Origin: Actinomycetota bacterium
GTDB lineage: Bacteria; Actinomycetota; Actinomycetes; Nanopelagicales; Nanopelagicaceae
DNA length: 47,190 bases
Reading direction: 5' to 3'
NCBI GenBank assembly: GCA_026392825.1
Contig: JAPLBF010000024.1
Coordinates: 1-47,190, forward strand
Shown here: positions 24,896 through 36,928 of the stretch, piece by piece
How positions within the stretch are numbered: position 1 is the stretch's first letter
Layout of the letters: every line of letters begins with the position of its first letter
Notes under the pieces: generated by a model
Database searches by the model: none
What the model saw: the letters and a program-made list of their open reading frames with translations, nothing else
Told to the model about the DNA's origin: nothing
Made by a program: the position numbers and the translations under genes

Positions 24896-26482
24896 CTCGG
24901 GTTTGCGACCTTGGCGCAGTAAGCCAAAGGTAACTGCATCTTCTAAGGCCATGGCAGATGCGGCGATAACGTTCTCGTGAACGCCAACGGTGTTCCACTC
25001 ACCTTTACCATCTGATGTTTCGACAAGTACGCGAGTGATTGCACCGGTGCCGAGGCGACCTTCAAGGATGCGAACTTTATAATCTGTCAGTTCAAGTATT
25101 GATAACTCTGGATAAAGTTGTTTTAAACCAGAACGAAGTGCGTTATCGAAGGCGTTAACTGGACCATTTCCAGAGCCCGCGCAAGAAATTTCTTTTCCTT
25201 GCGCCGTAACCGTAACTTCAGCTTTCGTAACAATGCTCTGATCTTGGGCGCGTTCTACCGTTGTTAACCAATGATTGATTTTGAAAAAGGATGGCCGCTT
25301 GCCGGAGATCTCTTCTAGAAGTAAAAGTTCAAAGGAGGCATCTGCTGCTTCGAAGGTAAATCCGCGTGATTCCATTTCCTTTACACGGTCAACAATTCGA
25401 CCCACGAGTTCGCGGTCTCCCCCGAGATCCACGCCAAGCTCTTGTGACTTAAGTTCGATAGATGCTCGACCGGCCATATCGGAGACCAACATCCGCATGT
25501 CATTTCCGACTGATGATGGATCTTCATGTTGATAGAGCGCGGAATCAACTTTGATTGCAGATGCGTGCAACCCAGCCTTGTGCGCGAAGGCTGAAAAGCC
25601 AACATAAGGCTGGCGTCCGGAAGGTGCAATATTTGTAACTTCAGCCACTGCATGTGAAATTCTAAATGATTCGCGAAGTGAGTTTGTTGGAAGCACTAAC
25701 TTCTTCTTCTTCAGTTCTAAATTAGCAATGATCGTTACTAGGTCTGCATTTCCAGTGCGTTCGCCGTAGCCATTTAAAGTTCCTTGCACGTGAGTGGCTC
25801 CTGCTGCAACGGCTGCCATTGAGTTAGCAACAGCGCAACCTGTGTCGTTGTGACAGTGGATGCCGAGGCGAGCCGAAGTTGTAGTTAAGACATCGTGCAC
25901 AACATCAGCAATTTCGTCAGGCAACATTCCACCGTTTGTATCGCAGAGCGCAGCAACATCAGCGCCCGCTTCCATAGCAACGCGAATTACCTCAAGTGCA
26001 TAGTCGCGATTTGCGCGATAGCCATCAAAGAAATGCTCAGCATCAAGAAAAACTCGCTGACCTTCTTGGCGAAGATGGAGAACGGATTCACGCACCATCG
26101 CTAAGTTCTCTTCCAGCGTTGTCTTTAGGGCAAGATCAACGTGGCGATCAAATGCTTTGGCGACCAAGGTAACAACTGGCGCTCCACTATCGCGCAAGGC
26201 CCCTAGTAACACATCATCTGCGGCTTTTACATTAGGACGACGGGTTGCACCGAATGCAACAAAGGTCGCGTTCTTGAGTTTTAACTCGGTCTTAGCCAGT
26301 GCAAAGAACTCAGTATCTTTTGGATTAGCCCCAGGCCAACCACCTTCAATAAAACCAACACCAAGATCATCTAGGTGGCGAGCAATCGTTAACTTATCGT
26401 GGACTGAAAGATTAAGACCTTCTTGCTGCGCACCATCGCGCAAGGTGGTGTCATAGATATGAAATGCATCTGATACTGGCAT
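24893..26482 (-). CDS. cimA: (R)-citramalate synthase-type enzyme
   Basis: Condenses pyruvate with acetyl-CoA to citramalate, a threonine-independent route to 2-oxobutyrate and isoleucine. The 529-aa protein has the HMGL-like barrel with DTTLRDGAQQEG (residues 11-22), the metal motif GIHCHNDTG and the GNGPVNAFDNALR C-terminal regulatory (LeuA dimer) domain. The two-domain length and FIEGGWPGANPKD favour the CimA/alternative 2-isopropylmalate synthase branch over LeuA. The start ATG shares one base with the ilvE stop (TAATG). It is downstream of ilvE in the branched-chain run. Substrate preference needs assay; LeuA activity is not excluded. Confidence 0.85.
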   Translation of the reverse strand: MPVSDAFHIYDTTLRDGAQQEGLNLSVHDKLTIARHLDDLGVGFIEGGWPGANPKDTEFFALAKTELKLKNATFVAFGATRRPNVKAADDVLLGALRDSGAPVVTLVAKAFDRHVDLALKTTLEENLAMVRESVLHLRQEGQRVFLDAEHFFDGYRANRDYALEVIRVAMEAGADVAALCDTNGGMLPDEIADVVHDVLTTTSARLGIHCHNDTGCAVANSMAAVAAGATHVQGTLNGYGERTGNADLVTIIANLELKKKKLVLPTNSLRESFRISHAVAEVTNIAPSGRQPYVGFSAFAHKAGLHASAIKVDSALYQHEDPSSVGNDMRMLVSDMAGRASIELKSQELGVDLGGDRELVGRIVDRVKEMESRGFTFEAADASFELLLLEEISGKRPSFFKINHWLTTVERAQDQSIVTKAEVTVTAQGKEISCAGSGNGPVNAFDNALRSGLKQLYPELSILELTDYKVRILEGRLGTGAITRVLVETSDGKGEWNTVGVHENVIAASAMALEDAVTFGLLRQGRKPE

Positions 26483-27561
26483 TAGATGACTCGCTTTACC
26501 CAGTTGTGCTTATCAGCAGTAGTTCCGTGTTGAATAGCAAGTAGGTGATTACGGATTTGCATTGTGATTGCACCTGGTTGCCCGTCGCCTGTAACCCAGG
26601 TTCCCATAGCGCTCTTAGCTTGCCCGACTGGGGAAACAACCGCGGCAGTACCACAGGCGAAAATTTCTGTGATTTCTCCGAAGGAAACGCCTTCACGCCA
26701 ATCATCAATTGAAAGCATTACTTCATCAGTCTTATAACCCAAATCCTTTGCAGCAGTAAGAATGGAATCTCGGGTAATACCTGGCAATAAAGTGCCGGTT
26801 AACTTTGGAGTAATGACCTTTGCATCTGCGCCTTTACCTTTTACAAAGTAGAGGTTCATGCCGCCCATTTCTTCAATCCATTTACGTTCTTTGGCATCGA
26901 TCCAAACAACCTGATCGCATCCCTCTTTAGCGGCAGCTTTTTGTGCAATCAGCGATGCAGCGTAATTTCCGCCGCACTTTGCTTCGCCGGTTCCACCTTG
27001 TGCTGCACGAACATATTCGGTTGAGATCCAAACTGAAACTGCTTTCGATGGATCAAAATATGCACCAGCTGGCGTTGCTATCAATAAGTAAGTTGCTTTA
27101 TTTGTTGGGCGAACGCCAAGTCCTACTTCGGTTGCGATCATAAATGGGCGAATATAGAGAGATTCGCCAACTTTATTTGGAACCCATCCTGCATCTTGTT
27201 TTACAAGAGTTTCAACTGTCTCCAAGAAAAGCGCTTCTGGCATTTCAGGAAGAGCGAGTCGCGCTGCAGATTTTGCAAAGCGACGCGCATTTGCTTCAGG
27301 GCGAAATAGTGCAATGCCACCATCAGGTTGGCGATATGCCTTCATTCCCTCAAAGATTTCCTGACCATAATGAAAAACTGCAGTTGCTGGATCAAGTGAA
27401 ATTGGGCCGTAAGGAATTAACTCCGGTTCGGCCCACCCATCTTTTTCGGTCCATTCACAGATCACCATGTGATCTGTGTAGTACTTACCGAATCCACCCT
27501 CAGCCACCAAAGCATCGCGAACCGCGGCATCTTTAGCGTTTGGATTGAGGGTTATTTTCAT
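26482..27561 (-). CDS. ilvE: Branched-chain amino acid aminotransferase
   Basis: PLP class IV aminotransferase making Val, Leu and Ile from their 2-oxo acids with glutamate. The 359-aa protein matches the longer actinobacterial/eukaryotic BCAT form. The PLP lysine is Lys195 (AKCGGNYAAS). FHYGQEIFEGMKAYR (63-77) and EEMGGMNLYFV are family motifs. It begins 2 nt after the leuB stop and overlaps cimA by one base, so translation is tightly linked. Confidence 0.96.
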   Translation of the reverse strand: MKITLNPNAKDAAVRDALVAEGGFGKYYTDHMVICEWTEKDGWAEPELIPYGPISLDPATAVFHYGQEIFEGMKAYRQPDGGIALFRPEANARRFAKSAARLALPEMPEALFLETVETLVKQDAGWVPNKVGESLYIRPFMIATEVGLGVRPTNKATYLLIATPAGAYFDPSKAVSVWISTEYVRAAQGGTGEAKCGGNYAASLIAQKAAAKEGCDQVVWIDAKERKWIEEMGGMNLYFVKGKGADAKVITPKLTGTLLPGITRDSILTAAKDLGYKTDEVMLSIDDWREGVSFGEITEIFACGTAAVVSPVGQAKSAMGTWVTGDGQPGAITMQIRNHLLAIQHGTTADKHNWVKRVI

Positions 27562-27563
27562 TT

Positions 27564-28601
27564 TTAAAGTAGCGCGACTAGCGCATCTCCAACTTCTGTA
27601 GTGCTGCGCTTCTTATCTCCGCGAGCAAGTAAATCGGCAGATACAGCAACTTCGATTTCGCGAGCCGCTTCATCTAGCCCCATGTGCTCCAGCAACATTG
27701 CAACTGACATAACAGTGGCCGTTGGATCAGCTAAATTCTTTCCAGCGATATCTGGCGCTGAACCGTGTACTGGTTCAAACATAGATGGGAATTCGCGAGT
27801 TGGGTTGATATTGCCTGAAGCAGCAAGTCCGATACCACCACAAATAGCTGCAGAAATATCGGTCAAGATATCTCCGAACAAGTTATCTGAAACAACTACA
27901 TCGAAACGTTCTGGGCTGTTTACAAAGAACATAGCAGCGGCATCGACGTGTAGATAATCGGTTGTTACTGTTGGAAATTCCTTTGCGACCTCTTCAAAGG
28001 TGCGCGTCCAAAGACTTCCGGAGTGAACTAGAACGTTGTTCTTATGAACAAGAGTTAACTTCTTGCGGTCGCGCTTTTCGGCGCGAACAAAGGCATCACG
28101 AATAACACGTTCTGCCCCGCGACGGGTGTTAAGTGATTCTTCGGTTGCAATTTCATTTGCAGTTCCTACGGCGAGTGCTCCACCTGCCCCAGAATATGGT
28201 CCTTCGGTTCCCTCTCGAATCACGATGAAATCGATTGGTGCTTTGGTGGCAAGTGGGCCATTTACTCCAGGTCGCAAAAGCGCTGGACGTAGGTTTACGT
28301 AGTGATCAAATGCGAAACGAAGTTTTAGTAGCAATCCGCGTTCCAAAATTCCACTCGGAACAGTTGGGTCTCCAACGGCTCCAAGCAAAATGACATCTGA
28401 TTTGGCAAGTTCTGCCATTACGGAATCTGGAAGGGCTTCCCCGGTGCGATGCCAGTAAGCGGCGCCTAGGTCGTATTCGGTCTTCTCAAAAGTTACACCG
28501 TGCTTTGCGGCAACTTTATCTAGAACACGAAGTCCTTGTCCGATCACCTCTGGACCAATTCCATCGCCGGCTATAACTGCAAGATTAATCTTCTTCATCA
28601 T
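27564..28601 (-). CDS. leuB: 3-isopropylmalate dehydrogenase
   Basis: NAD-dependent oxidative decarboxylase of the leucine pathway; in the citramalate route it can also act on 3-methylmalate. The 345-aa protein has the [10 protein letters not shown]-terminal motif, LRPALLRPG for substrate binding, and [32 protein letters not shown] near residues 215-245. Two adjacent ATGs occur (28601 and 28598); GGAAGGAAG directly upstream serves either. leuA and leuCD are not in this window. It lies between serA and ilvE in one run. Confidence 0.93.
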   Translation of the reverse strand: MMKKINLAVIAGDGIGPEVIGQGLRVLDKVAAKHGVTFEKTEYDLGAAYWHRTGEALPDSVMAELAKSDVILLGAVGDPTVPSGILERGLLLKLRFAFDHYVNLRPALLRPGVNGPLATKAPIDFIVIREGTEGPYSGAGGALAVGTANEIATEESLNTRRGAERVIRDAFVRAEKRDRKKLTLVHKNNVLVHSGSLWTRTFEEVAKEFPTVTTDYLHVDAAAMFFVNSPERFDVVVSDNLFGDILTDISAAICGGIGLAASGNINPTREFPSMFEPVHGSAPDIAGKNLADPTATVMSVAMLLEHMGLDEAAREIEVAVSADLLARGDKKRSTTEVGDALVALL

Positions 28602-28610
28602 CTTCCTTCC

Positions 28611-31242
<2,632 letters not shown>

Positions 31243-31267
31243 TTAGATTTGTAGTTTGGGTTGCGGT

Positions 31268-31555
31268 TTAGTTCTGGTAATCGGGTTGGGTGTCGTGCTT
31301 GGTATTACTGATCGCACCTTCGAGGACTTCTTCGATACGGATCACATTTATCAACTTGTCTAGCTGAGCAATTACTTGTTCCAGTGAATGACCCTCGACG
31401 CTTACTTCGATGATCATCTTGGAAATTTTGGAATTCTCGGTTGGGCCTACGACAAGGGAATCAATGTTGTAGGTACGTCGTGCAAATAGCCCAGCAATTC
31501 GAGCTAGTACACCTGGCTCGTTTTCGACAAGAACTTCTAGTTTATGAATGGCCAT
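31268..31555 (-). CDS. ilvN: Acetolactate synthase small (regulatory) subunit, short single-ACT form
   Basis: Regulatory partner of IlvB giving valine feedback control. The 95-aa protein is essentially one ACT domain (HKLEVLVENEPGVLARIAGLFARRTYNIDSL, residues 4-33). Most actinobacterial IlvN/IlvH proteins have a second C-terminal domain and are about 160-175 aa; here only 37 bp separate the stop from ilvC, so the second domain is truly absent and not lost by a nearby frameshift. E. coli IlvN (96 aa) shows that the short form can work. The start ATG overlaps the ilvB stop by one base. Confidence 0.93.
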   Translation of the reverse strand: MAIHKLEVLVENEPGVLARIAGLFARRTYNIDSLVVGPTENSKISKMIIEVSVEGHSLEQVIAQLDKLINVIRIEEVLEGAISNTKHDTQPDYQN

Positions 31556-33315
31556 TAGAGCTCCTGTGAATCCCAGTCAGGCGCAGTTGCGCGAGCGATC
31601 ATAATTTCATCATTAGATGTTCCTGCAGCGACCATCGGCCAGACCATTGCATCGCGATGAACGCGGAAGTCAACAACGACAGGTTGGTCATTGATTGACA
31701 TTGCTTTTTCGATTGTTGCATCAACATCTGCTGGACTCTCGCAAGAAAGTCCGACGCATCCCATTGCTTCAGCTAACATTGGAAAGTTAGGTACGCGCTT
31801 TGACTCGAGGCTGGTATTTGAATAACGACTGTCATAGAACAAGGTCTGCCATTGGCGAACCATTCCTAAGCTTTCGTTATTGATAATTGCAACTTTAATT
31901 GGAATATTATTTAGCGCACAGGTAACGAGTTCCTGATTTGTCATTTGGAAACAACCATCGCCATCTATCGCCCAGACAGTTGTATCTGGTGCGCCAACTT
32001 TTGCTCCCATTGCTGCTGGAACCGCATAACCCATAGTTCCGGCACCGCCTGAGTTAAGCCAAGTGCGTGGTTTTTCATAACTAATAAATTGCGAAGCCCA
32101 CATCTGATGTTGACCAACGCCCGCCGCGAAAATTGTGTCAGGTCCACAGATTTTGCCAAGACGTTCAATTACAAACTGTGGTGAAAGTGCACCATCGGCA
32201 GGCGTGTCATAACCCAACGGATAAGTTGCTTTCAACTTATTAACACTGGCCAGCCAAGGGGAGAGATCCGCTCTGCCCTTAGCCAGAGTCGCTGTTAACG
32301 CCGGGATCAAGGCCTTAATTGTTTCGCGCAAATCACCAATAACTGCAACATCGGCATACCGATTCTTGCCGATTTCAGCAGGGTCGATATCTGCGTGAAT
32401 AACCTTAGCGTTCGGTGCAAAAGTAGAAAGTTTTCCGGTTACGCGGTCATCAAAGCGCGCACCTAAAGTAATCAGTAAATCCGCTTTCTGCAGGCCAGTT
32501 ACAGCCGCAACAGTTCCGTGCATTCCTGGCATTCCAAGATGTAACGGATGCGAATCAGGGAATGCTCCGCGAGCCATCAAAGTTGTTACAACTGGTGCAC
32601 CAAGTAATTGTGCGAGCTCTAGTAATTCACGCGCTGCATTGGCCTTTATCACACCCCCGCCAACATAGAAGATTGGTTTTGCGGATTGCGCGATTAGTGC
32701 TGCCGCATCATTGATCGCACCCTTATTTGGTTGCGTTTGTGGTTTGTATCCTGCTAAATCGATTGATGTCGGCCAGTTATAGGAAGTCTGCTTCTGCAGC
32801 GCATCTTTTGCAATATCAACCAATACCGGTCCGGGACGTCCAGAAGTTGCGATATGAAATGCCTCTGCAATAACGCGTGGAATATCATCTGGATTAGTAA
32901 CCAAGAAGTTATGTTTTGTAAATGGCATCGTGATGCCGCGGATATCGGCTTCCTGGAAAGCATCGGTACCAATTGCAACAGAAGGAACTTGACCGGTTAT
33001 CGCGACAAGAGGAACAGAATCCATTGCAGCATCAGCAAGGGGCGTTACAAGATTTGTTGCACCCGGACCAGAAGTTGCAATACAAACACCAGCGCGACCA
33101 GTTACTTGTGCATAGCCAGTTGCAGCGTGTCCGGCACCTTGTTCGTGGCGCACCAAGATATGGCGAATTGTGGAGTCATAAATCGGATCGTAAGCAGGAA
33201 GAATCGCGCCGCCAGGAATTCCGAACATCACATCGACTTTGGCAGCTTCTAGGCTTTTCACCAATGAAGTTGCTCCAGTCATTGCCGTGCCGTTGGCAGT
33301 AGGTACGTGTGCCAT
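31555..33315 (-). CDS. ilvB: Acetolactate synthase large (catalytic) subunit
   Basis: ThDP- and FAD-dependent condensation of two pyruvates, or of pyruvate and 2-oxobutyrate. The 586-aa protein has catalytic Glu58 ([11 protein letters not shown]), the acetolactate motif [13 protein letters not shown] and the ThDP-binding segment [12 protein letters not shown] (around 449-460). It begins at ATG 33315 after a strong AAAGGAG. Upstream lies a leader peptide and terminator, so its expression is probably attenuated by Val/Ile/Leu supply. It heads the ilvB-ilvN-ilvC-serA-leuB-ilvE-cimA run. Confidence 0.97.
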   Translation of the reverse strand: MAHVPTANGTAMTGATSLVKSLEAAKVDVMFGIPGGAILPAYDPIYDSTIRHILVRHEQGAGHAATGYAQVTGRAGVCIATSGPGATNLVTPLADAAMDSVPLVAITGQVPSVAIGTDAFQEADIRGITMPFTKHNFLVTNPDDIPRVIAEAFHIATSGRPGPVLVDIAKDALQKQTSYNWPTSIDLAGYKPQTQPNKGAINDAAALIAQSAKPIFYVGGGVIKANAARELLELAQLLGAPVVTTLMARGAFPDSHPLHLGMPGMHGTVAAVTGLQKADLLITLGARFDDRVTGKLSTFAPNAKVIHADIDPAEIGKNRYADVAVIGDLRETIKALIPALTATLAKGRADLSPWLASVNKLKATYPLGYDTPADGALSPQFVIERLGKICGPDTIFAAGVGQHQMWASQFISYEKPRTWLNSGGAGTMGYAVPAAMGAKVGAPDTTVWAIDGDGCFQMTNQELVTCALNNIPIKVAIINNESLGMVRQWQTLFYDSRYSNTSLESKRVPNFPMLAEAMGCVGLSCESPADVDATIEKAMSINDQPVVVDFRVHRDAMVWPMVAAGTSNDEIMIARATAPDWDSQEL

Positions 33316-33370
33316 CTTCTTACTCCTTTCCGTTCGATTCCGTTTGAATAAAATTCCATGCAGAGAAATG

Positions 33371-33394
33371 AAAAAACCCTCAGAATTCTGAGGG
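33371..33394 (-). terminator. Intrinsic terminator (attenuator) in the ilvB leader
   Basis: The stem CCCTCAG-AATT-CTGAGGG (33377-33394) is followed on the minus strand by six U residues (33371-33376). It is a textbook Rho-independent terminator placed between the leader peptide and ilvB, 56 nt before the ilvB start. It is directly preceded by an 8-bp hairpin that abuts it. Confidence 0.9.
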
Positions 33395-33418
33395 CGCGTG
33401 CTTTAAAAAGGCACGCGC
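33394..33418 (-). promoter_or_regulatory. Upstream hairpin of the ilvB attenuator
   Basis: GCGCGTGC (33394-33401) and GCACGCGC (33411-33418) form a perfect 8-bp stem with a 9-nt loop. On the transcript it begins inside the leader-peptide stop codon and ends at the base where the terminator stem begins. A ribosome stalled on the Val/Ile codons would cover its 5' arm. The competing antiterminator pairing is not obvious by eye. Confidence 0.75.
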
Positions 33419-33477
33419 TATCGAATCACCACCACAATTACAGACGATGAAGAGATAAGCGCGAGCTTCTTTTGCAT
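33418..33477 (-). CDS. ilvB leader peptide (attenuation)
   Basis: A 19-codon reading frame, MQKKLALISSSSVIVVVIR, ends at TAG. Ten of its residues are Val, Ile or Leu (4 Val, 3 Ile, 2 Leu) or hydrophobic neighbours, with the run VIVVVI immediately before the stop. This is the expected sensor of charged Val/Ile/Leu tRNA for ilvB control, comparable in position and content to the Corynebacterium ilvB leader peptide. The ATG is 6 nt after GAGAAT, so the transcript may start at or next to the ATG (leaderless). Confidence 0.85.
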   Translation of the reverse strand: MQKKLALISSSSVIVVVIR

Positions 33478-33483
33478 AGCCTT

Positions 33484-33513
33484 ATTCTCCAACGCCAATG
33501 GCGCTTGCGTCAA
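33484..33513 (-). promoter_or_regulatory. Putative ilvB promoter
   Basis: A -35 TTGACG (33508-33513) and a -10 GAGAAT (33484-33489) are 18 bp apart. The spacer holds the palindrome CGCCA-A-TGGCG (33493-33503). Just upstream of the -35 there is a TGAGA-N6-TCTCA repeat (33518-33533). Either repeat could be an operator. The gap between ilvD and ilvB (33316-33543) contains only this control region. Confidence 0.6.
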
Positions 33514-33543
33514 GGCGTGAGATGTAAGTCTCAAATTGTGAAA

Positions 33544-35217
33544 CTAACCGCAGACCGCGCCCTTTGAGGCAGAGCCCACTGATTTAGTGAACTTTGCCAG
33601 CACTCCGCGTGTAAATTTATGAGGAAGTGGATTCCAGCCGACTTTGCGGGAAGCAAGTTCGGCTGGATCTACTAAGAGATCCAAGGTGCGAGCCTTAATA
33701 TCAATTCGCACTAGATCTCCCTCTTTAATAAATGCAATTGGGCCGCCATCGACTGCTTCAGGGGAAATGTGACCCACGCACAATCCAGTTGATCCACCGG
33801 AGAAACGTCCATCAGTTAAAAGTAAAACTGACTTTCCTAACCCTGCGCCTTTAATTGCGCCAGTAACGCTCAACATCTCGCGCATACCTGGTCCACCCTT
33901 TGGGCCTTCGTAACGAATAACAACTACATCGCCAGCTTTAATTGTTCCGTTTTCCACGGCAGCCATCGCTGCAGGTTCGCGATCGAAAACGCGAGCTGGA
34001 CCTTCAAAAGTTTCAATACCAATACCAGCGGTCTTAGAAACTGCGCCTTCAGGTGCAAGAGAACCACCCAGAATTGTGATGCCAACATCAGTTGATAAAG
34101 GCTTTGAAATCGCATGCAAAATATCTCCATCAACATCAGGTGGATTAATTCCAGCAAGATTTTCCGCCATAGTTTTTCCGGTTACGGTCATCACATCGCC
34201 GTGCAGTAGGCCAGCATCGAGTAGCGCCCTTAGCACCACTGGTACTCCGCCAACTTTATCCATATCGCTCATGACGTAACGTCCGAAAGGCTTTAAATCA
34301 CCAAGAAGTGGAACTTTGGATCCGATTCTGTGGAAGTCGTCTAATTCGAGGTCGACTTCTGCTTCGTGCGCAATGGCTAAAAGATGTAGTACTGCATTTG
34401 TTGATCCACCGAGCGCCATCAAAATTGTTATCGCATTTTCAAATGCGCGCTTTGTCAAAATGTCACGCGTAGTTATTCCTTGACGAATCAGTTCGACAAC
34501 TGCAGCGCCAGATTTAACGGCAAATGCATCGCGGCGGCGATCAATGGCAGGGGGTGCAGCAGAACCAGGAAGAGATAGACCGATCGCTTCTCCGATACTG
34601 GCCATTGTGTTAGCTGTGTACATGCCACCACAAGCACCTTCACCTGGACAGATTGCTCGCTCAATTTGATCAAGTCGTTCTTTTGTAATCAATCCGCGCG
34701 CACAAGCGCCGACTGCTTCGAAGGCATCGATGATCGTGACATCTTTTCCATCTAGCTGTCCTGGCAGGGTTGAACCAGCGTAAACGAAGACAGATGCAAC
34801 ATCGATGCGAGCTGCCGCCATCATCATTCCGGGCAGAGATTTATCGCATCCAGCGAATGTCACCATTCCATCGAAACGCTCTGCCTGCATCACAGTCTCG
34901 ACAGAATCAGCGATGATTTCACGCGAAACGAGCGAGAAGTGCATTCCTTCGTGGCCCATCGAAATTCCGTCAGATACAGAGATGGTGCCAAATTGCATAG
35001 GGAAACCACCAGCATCAATCACGCCTTGCTTTGATGCCTTTGCTAAACGATCCAGAGATAAATTGCAGGGGGTGATTTCATTCCAAGATGATGCGATGCC
35101 AATTTGTGGTTTAACCCAATCTTCATCACCCATACCAACGGCACGTAACATTCCGCGGTTAGGGGCTCGCTCTAATCCATCTGTGACCAAACTGGACCTT
35201 GGATTCATCTTCGCCAT
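33544..35217 (-). CDS. ilvD: Dihydroxy-acid dehydratase
   Basis: Iron-sulfur dehydratase forming the 2-oxo acid precursors of valine and isoleucine. The 557-aa protein has the three cluster cysteines Cys51 (TPCN), Cys124 (GCDKSLPG) and Cys196 ([12 protein letters not shown]), and the C-terminal [20 protein letters not shown] motif. The ATG at 35217 lacks a Shine-Dalgarno, but TAGACT lies exactly 7 nt upstream, pointing to a leaderless transcript. It is upstream of and co-directional with ilvB but separated by 228 bp of control DNA, so it is probably its own unit. It is divergent from the MFS gene. Confidence 0.97.
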   Translation of the reverse strand: MAKMNPRSSLVTDGLERAPNRGMLRAVGMGDEDWVKPQIGIASSWNEITPCNLSLDRLAKASKQGVIDAGGFPMQFGTISVSDGISMGHEGMHFSLVSREIIADSVETVMQAERFDGMVTFAGCDKSLPGMMMAAARIDVASVFVYAGSTLPGQLDGKDVTIIDAFEAVGACARGLITKERLDQIERAICPGEGACGGMYTANTMASIGEAIGLSLPGSAAPPAIDRRRDAFAVKSGAAVVELIRQGITTRDILTKRAFENAITILMALGGSTNAVLHLLAIAHEAEVDLELDDFHRIGSKVPLLGDLKPFGRYVMSDMDKVGGVPVVLRALLDAGLLHGDVMTVTGKTMAENLAGINPPDVDGDILHAISKPLSTDVGITILGGSLAPEGAVSKTAGIGIETFEGPARVFDREPAAMAAVENGTIKAGDVVVIRYEGPKGGPGMREMLSVTGAIKGAGLGKSVLLLTDGRFSGGSTGLCVGHISPEAVDGGPIAFIKEGDLVRIDIKARTLDLLVDPAELASRKVGWNPLPHKFTRGVLAKFTKSVGSASKGAVCG

Positions 35218-35224
35218 GGTGTTG

Positions 35225-35230
35225 AGTCTA
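35225..35230 (-). promoter_or_regulatory. Putative -10 (TAGACT) for leaderless ilvD
   Basis: TAGACT ends 7 nt before the ATG at 35217, with spacer CAACACC. It lies in the 75-bp divergent gap to the MFS gene. The same TAGACTCAAC string precedes the DinB gene at 18663-18672. Confidence 0.5.
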
Positions 35231-35292
35231 ATAGACTCTGCTCATTCACTCCAGTTAAAAACTCAGTAATTTACTTCTCAGAGGAGATCCTT

Positions 35293-36765
35293 GTGTCAAA
35301 AAAGCCTGTCCAACTTGGAACAGATGGACTAGATCCAACAAGATGGCGAACTTTATTCGTTGTGGCAATTTCCCAATTGATGATCGTGCTCGATAGCTCG
35401 ATTATGAATATCGCGATTCCGAGCGCCAAAATTGATCTCGGAATTAGTGATGCCAATCAACAATGGGTTATCACTGCATACACCTTGGCATTTGGGTCGC
35501 TGCTTCTACTCGGTGGACGCATTGGCGATTACATGGGTCGCAAGAAAATATTCTTAGTTGGGCTTGTTGGTTTTGCTGCAGCATCGGCCCTCGGTGGAAT
35601 TGCATCGACTCAAGGTTTGCTATTTGCATCGCGCGCTTTGCAAGGTGTCTTTGGTGCACTACTTGCACCGGCAGCGCTTGCCATCATTTCTGTAACTTTC
35701 ACTGTCCCAGCAGAGCGCGCCAAGGCTTTCGGTGTAATCGGTGCGATCTCGGGCGGAGGCGCCGCTATCGGCCTTATCTTGGGTGGAACATTGACTGAGT
35801 TCTTTTCTTGGCGTTGGTGCTTGGGCGTAAACACTCCAATCGCGATAGTTGCCGCACTTCTTGCGATCAAATATGTTCGCGAGTCAAAAGCTGAAGGCAA
35901 TAACACATATGACATTCCAGGAGTGTTTACTGCAACTGCCGGTCTCTTCTCGCTTACCTACGGATTCAATGAAGCTGCGACAAAAGGTTGGTCATCTTCT
36001 ACAACAATCTCATTCTTGATTGCCGCTGTCGTTCTTCTCGTAATATTTGTAGTCATTGAAATGAAAGTGGCGAATCCACTTATGCCACTTCGAGTTGTGA
36101 CAGAGCGCAACCGTGGCGGTTCATACCTTGGTTCGCTAGTTGTTGGAGCCGGTCTTTTCTCAATGTTCTTATTCCTCGGTCTCTATCTTCAAGTAATTCT
36201 TGGATACACACCCTTGAAATCAGGTTTTGCATTTCTACCATTTACCGCAGGCATAATCGTCTTCGCTGGAATTGCATCTCAACTGCTTCCAAAGGTTGGT
36301 CCACGAGCGCTTATGGTTCCGGGGCTAATAGCTGCTGGTGCAGGAATGTTGATGATTTCTCGAATCACTCCAGAAACGTCATACACAACTCATGTTTTGC
36401 CAGCTCTCTTGATCATGTCTAGCGGCATGGCTTTGGTATTCATTCCACTTACATCTACTTCATTACACGGCGTCTCATCTCACGACACGGGAGTTGCAAG
36501 TGCAATGCTCAATACATCACAGCAAATTGGTGGATCGTTGGGAACTGCACTGCTAAATACCGTAGCTGCAACCGCTACAACCACATTCGCAGCGGCTAAC
36601 ACTCAACTCGGTGAGAAATTGATGCCATTTGCAATGACTCACGGCTTCACCGTTGCATTCAAATTTAGCGCGGTTCTGCTATTTGTTGGAGCAGTCGTTC
36701 TCTTCTTCTTTATCAATGTTGGAAAAGATTCATTGGTTGAAACAGAAGGCATGGCTGTCCACTAA
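35293..36765 (+). CDS. MFS transporter, DHA2 family (EmrB/QacA-like, 14 TM)
   Basis: Proton-coupled efflux or uptake carrier of 490 aa with about 14 hydrophobic helices. It has VLDSSIMNIAIPSAK in helix 1 (motif D1-like), GGRIGDYMGRKKIF between helices 2 and 3 (motif A), the SRALQGVFGALLAPAALAII motif B region, and GGGAAIGLILGGTLTEFFSWRW (motif C). GTG at 35293 has AGGAGA about 5 nt upstream. Substrate is unknown; members export drugs, dyes or metabolites including amino acids. It is divergent from ilvD, so the two could share control, but no regulator gene is adjacent. Confidence 0.9.
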   Translation: MSKKPVQLGTDGLDPTRWRTLFVVAISQLMIVLDSSIMNIAIPSAKIDLGISDANQQWVITAYTLAFGSLLLLGGRIGDYMGRKKIFLVGLVGFAAASALGGIASTQGLLFASRALQGVFGALLAPAALAIISVTFTVPAERAKAFGVIGAISGGGAAIGLILGGTLTEFFSWRWCLGVNTPIAIVAALLAIKYVRESKAEGNNTYDIPGVFTATAGLFSLTYGFNEAATKGWSSSTTISFLIAAVVLLVIFVVIEMKVANPLMPLRVVTERNRGGSYLGSLVVGAGLFSMFLFLGLYLQVILGYTPLKSGFAFLPFTAGIIVFAGIASQLLPKVGPRALMVPGLIAAGAGMLMISRITPETSYTTHVLPALLIMSSGMALVFIPLTSTSLHGVSSHDTGVASAMLNTSQQIGGSLGTALLNTVAATATTTFAAANTQLGEKLMPFAMTHGFTVAFKFSAVLLFVGAVVLFFFINVGKDSLVETEGMAVH

Positions 36766-36928
36766 TTAGGAGTTAACGGAAGCAAGGTCTTATGCACTAC
36801 TAATCACGCAAACTGCCGCGTGCAATAAGCCAAGCAACCACTCCATAATCGAATTTTGCACCCAAATGACTATCCGTGTTGCAGCGTGGTTGCTATCTTT
36901 CTCTTGTGATTGAAACTGACGGCGCTCA
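36766..36928 (+). promoter_or_regulatory. Gap with inverted repeat, -10-like box and possible 8-codon leader ORF
   Basis: Arms AGCAACCAC (36833-36841) and GTGGTTGCT (36886-36894) form a perfect 9-bp inverted repeat with 44 bp between. The right arm touches TATCTT (36894-36899), which is 6 nt before a GTG at 36906. That GTG opens an 8-codon frame (MIETDGAQ) whose TGA at 36930-36932 overlaps the ATG of the VOC gene. No T-run follows the repeat, so a terminator is unlikely. Confidence 0.4.

Noticed and set aside
36833-36894. Inverted repeat as the MFS gene terminator
   Set aside because: Arms are 44 bp apart with no T-run after the right arm.
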